From a virus: a stretch of DNA of 23,006 nucleotides. The DNA is taken from IMG/VR virus record IMGVR_UViG_3300047322_000081, positions 1 to 23,006 of that record; one strand, written 5' to 3'. Each line of letters starts with the position of its first letter. The first letter of the stretch is position 1. A model generated the notes under the pieces. It had not been told where the DNA came from, did not search any database, and was given only the letters and a program-made list of their open reading frames with translations. Positions 22,057 through 23,006 of the stretch are shown piece after piece. The position numbers and the translations under genes were made by a program.

Positions 22057-22209
22057 TTAAGCCTTATAACCGTAGATTTTCGCAAGCCTGTCTCGACGCT
22101 TATTCGGAAGTAAGTCTTGCAGCTTCCGAGCGTCGCGGACGCTTACAAGATCGCGGACACCGACCTTGTGTGGTATCTTCGGGAAGCTATGCTTCTTCTT
22201 AGCTGCCAT
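22057..22209 (-). CDS. Small basic hypothetical protein (50 aa)
   Basis: The likely start is ATG 22209, giving a product that begins MAAKKKHSFPKIPHKVG and ends RRDRLAKIYGYKA. The frame stays open upstream to a GTG at 22323, but nothing there looks like a ribosome site and the extension would overlap the previous gene much further. With the 22209 start the overlap with the previous stop is only 11 nt. The stop at 22057 is 2 nt before the next ATG. The protein is strongly basic (Lys/Arg-rich) and may bind nucleic acid, but that is inference from composition alone. Confidence 0.6.
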   Translation of the reverse strand: MAAKKKHSFPKIPHKVGVRDLVSVRDARKLQDLLPNKRRDRLAKIYGYKA

Positions 22210-22390
22210 GTGTGCACAAGCACCCGTCGCGACCGACGCCACGAATCTGTCGGAGACCGGGAGCCTCTTTCTGCGGAGTCTCCCCGTTCGGATGTTCATT
22301 CCGTTGGTCGCGAGTGTCCACACCTGGGTTCTTCTCAGGACGCCAGCGTCTCTTACCCGGCAGAGCCGGTTTCTTATTAGCTTCGCTCAC
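22199..22390 (-). CDS. Small hydrophilic hypothetical protein (63 aa)
   Basis: It starts at GTG 22390, whose GTGA overlaps the TGA of the previous gene, and ends in TAA at 22199-22201. The product is rich in Lys, Arg, Pro and Gly, begins MSEANKKPALPGKRRW, and has a short CLC motif near the end. It has no recognisable domain and is probably disordered. The coupled start and the lack of any other clear gene here favour it. Against it are the absence of a strong Shine-Dalgarno site and an alternative frame (88 codons from GTG 22323) covering part of the same DNA. I regard it as more likely real than not. Confidence 0.5.
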   Translation of the reverse strand: MSEANKKPALPGKRRWRPEKNPGVDTRDQRNEHPNGETPQKEAPGLRQIRGVGRDGCLCTHGS

Positions 22391-22731
22391 AGTACTATCC
22401 CACTTTCTATAACTCCGTGATCAAACTGGAGACGCCACAAATAACGTGGAAGATTATACCTAATCACGTAAGTTATGTCATCATCAATTTCCTTCACGTA
22501 CTCAGGCCGCCAAAGTAACTCACGCGCCACAAACAACAACTCAGGACCAACAATGAGTGTTCTCGGCCGCCCAAGTTTTTTGTCAACTCCTGTATTTATT
22601 GCGTACTGCAACGCAGTCAAAGATAAATCACAATCAACCTCCAAGTGATATACTGAAAGATCAAAACGAAGTTCAGTAATAGCAATTGGAATAACTGAAA
22701 GTGACTGAAAAAATTCTCTCCTCGACCACAT
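22387..22731 (-). CDS. 114-aa protein resembling part of the major capsid protein
   Basis: The gene starts with an ATG overlapping the terminase stop (TAATG) and ends in TGA overlapping the next GTG (GTGA). I know no named family for it. Residues 33-102 resemble residues 181-266 of this phage's own major capsid protein. Both have DxDLSxxAL, then RPRxLIxxPxxxxxAREIL-like text (here RPRTLIVGPELLFVAREL), then an acidic stretch followed by Y..xxxxL and a W. In Mu/HK97-type capsid proteins this stretch (LxVxP....A.ELL) belongs to the peripheral part of the fold. The protein is too short to be a full capsid subunit (319 aa here). It could be a decayed or repurposed capsid duplicate, or a conserved small phage protein with the same motif. 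Base composition is locally AT-rich (for example 20 of 60 G+C at 22621-22680). Confidence 0.75.
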   Translation of the reverse strand: MWSRREFFQSLSVIPIAITELRFDLSVYHLEVDCDLSLTALQYAINTGVDKKLGRPRTLIVGPELLFVARELLWRPEYVKEIDDDITYVIRYNLPRYLWRLQFDHGVIESGIVL

Positions 22732-23006
22732 TAGTTCACCCTCAAGATACTTGAGTCAGAGTACGGAGTATTCACGAGCCGCGCTCGCTGTTGGTTATTT
22801 GCGAGCATTATCGTGCTTTGCGTTCTGGAACCGGCATGTCGTAACATTTGCGGTATATAGGCACTAGCATCCAACAAGTCCACGAATTTTCCCCTGGGAA
22901 ACGTGTTATATTCCCCAATAAAATCTTGGTGCCTACGTTGGACGTAGACGTGACCGAACTCAAAGAGCGGTGATAGTACATTTCTAATTATCCACTCCTT
23001 CTTACG
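22731..23006 (-). CDS. terL: Terminase large subunit, C-terminal end (partial)
   Basis: An open frame enters from the right edge and ends in TAA at 22731-22733, giving 91 codons of a longer protein. The visible part contains HQDFIGEYNTFPRGKFVDLLDASAY. That is the pattern at the end of the RNase H-like nuclease domain of phage large terminases: an EY..FP.G segment followed by an acidic DxLDAxxY motif that carries a metal-binding aspartate. The ATPase domain lies outside the window. The enzyme would cut concatemeric DNA and drive it through the portal into the prohead. The stop codon overlaps the ATG of the next gene (TAATG), so translation is probably coupled. Family assignment rests on this C-terminal motif only. 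Confidence 0.85.
   Translation of the reverse strand, partial: RKKEWIIRNVLSPLFEFGHVYVQRRHQDFIGEYNTFPRGKFVDLLDASAYIPQMLRHAGSRTQSTIMLANNQQRARLVNTPYSDSSILRVN

Noticed and set aside
22057-22323. 88-codon version of the 50-aa basic protein from GTG 22323
   Set aside because: No ribosome site at the GTG, and it would overlap the coupled 63-aa gene heavily; the internal ATG at 22209 fits better.
1-23006. CRISPR arrays, rRNA, integrase or insertion sequences
   Set aside because: No regularly spaced direct repeats, rRNA-like sequence, recombinase or transposase motifs were seen on either strand.

Overview
The window is a 23 kb piece of the structural (late) region of a tailed bacteriophage. Every convincing gene is on the minus strand, so transcription runs from right (23006) to left (1). 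Genes are packed end to end: many stop and start codons overlap (ATGA, GTGA, TAATG), Shine-Dalgarno sites are often clear, and the largest gap is 170 nt. The gene order and content fit a short-tailed (podovirus-like) member of Caudoviricetes. There is a portal, an HK97/Mu-type capsid protein, a head-tail adaptor, a beta-propeller DNA-stabilisation/tail-hub protein and three large internal/ejection-type proteins, but no tape measure, sheath or tube genes. The host cannot be named. Sec signal peptides on two fibre-like genes and a lytic transglycosylase in the ejection set suggest a bacterium with an exported envelope compartment, probably Gram-negative.

Layout in transcription order. (1) 23006-21280, packaging end and small genes: the C-terminus of the large terminase, a 114-aa protein resembling part of the capsid protein, three very small basic proteins, a two-helix membrane protein (holin candidate) and a 130-aa conserved-looking protein. 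(2) 21278-16023, head module: portal, an overlapping 103-aa gene, scaffold-like protein, 185-aa protein, 195-aa possible decoration protein, major capsid protein and a small four-cysteine protein. (3) 16022-15853: a non-coding gap with short hairpins. (4) 15852-12577, accessory module inside the virion genes: a beta-helix protein, a peptidase M15-like protein, a PurD-like ATP-grasp enzyme and a fibre-like protein. (5) 12575-10302: the beta-propeller tail protein and two small virion proteins. (6) 10290-7074: two fibre-like genes that both encode N-terminal signal peptides; the larger is cysteine-rich. (7) 7054-426: head-tail adaptor and three ejection-type proteins, the last with a lytic transglycosylase domain. 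(8) 360-1: a 15-residue lysine-rich peptide gene, a 67-aa gene and a hairpin that probably terminates the operon.

How the parts fit: terminase, portal, scaffold, capsid protein and adaptor build and fill the head; the propeller and small beta proteins form the short tail; fibres and beta-helix proteins probably handle host recognition; the ejection proteins leave the head with the DNA and the transglycosylase opens peptidoglycan. The most unusual parts are the PurD-like enzyme with an inserted CxxCxxCxxC cluster, co-translated with an M15-type peptidase; the signal-peptide-bearing fibre pair; the stand-alone capsid-like mini-protein beside the terminase; and a 17-bp inverted repeat found in three intergenic gaps.
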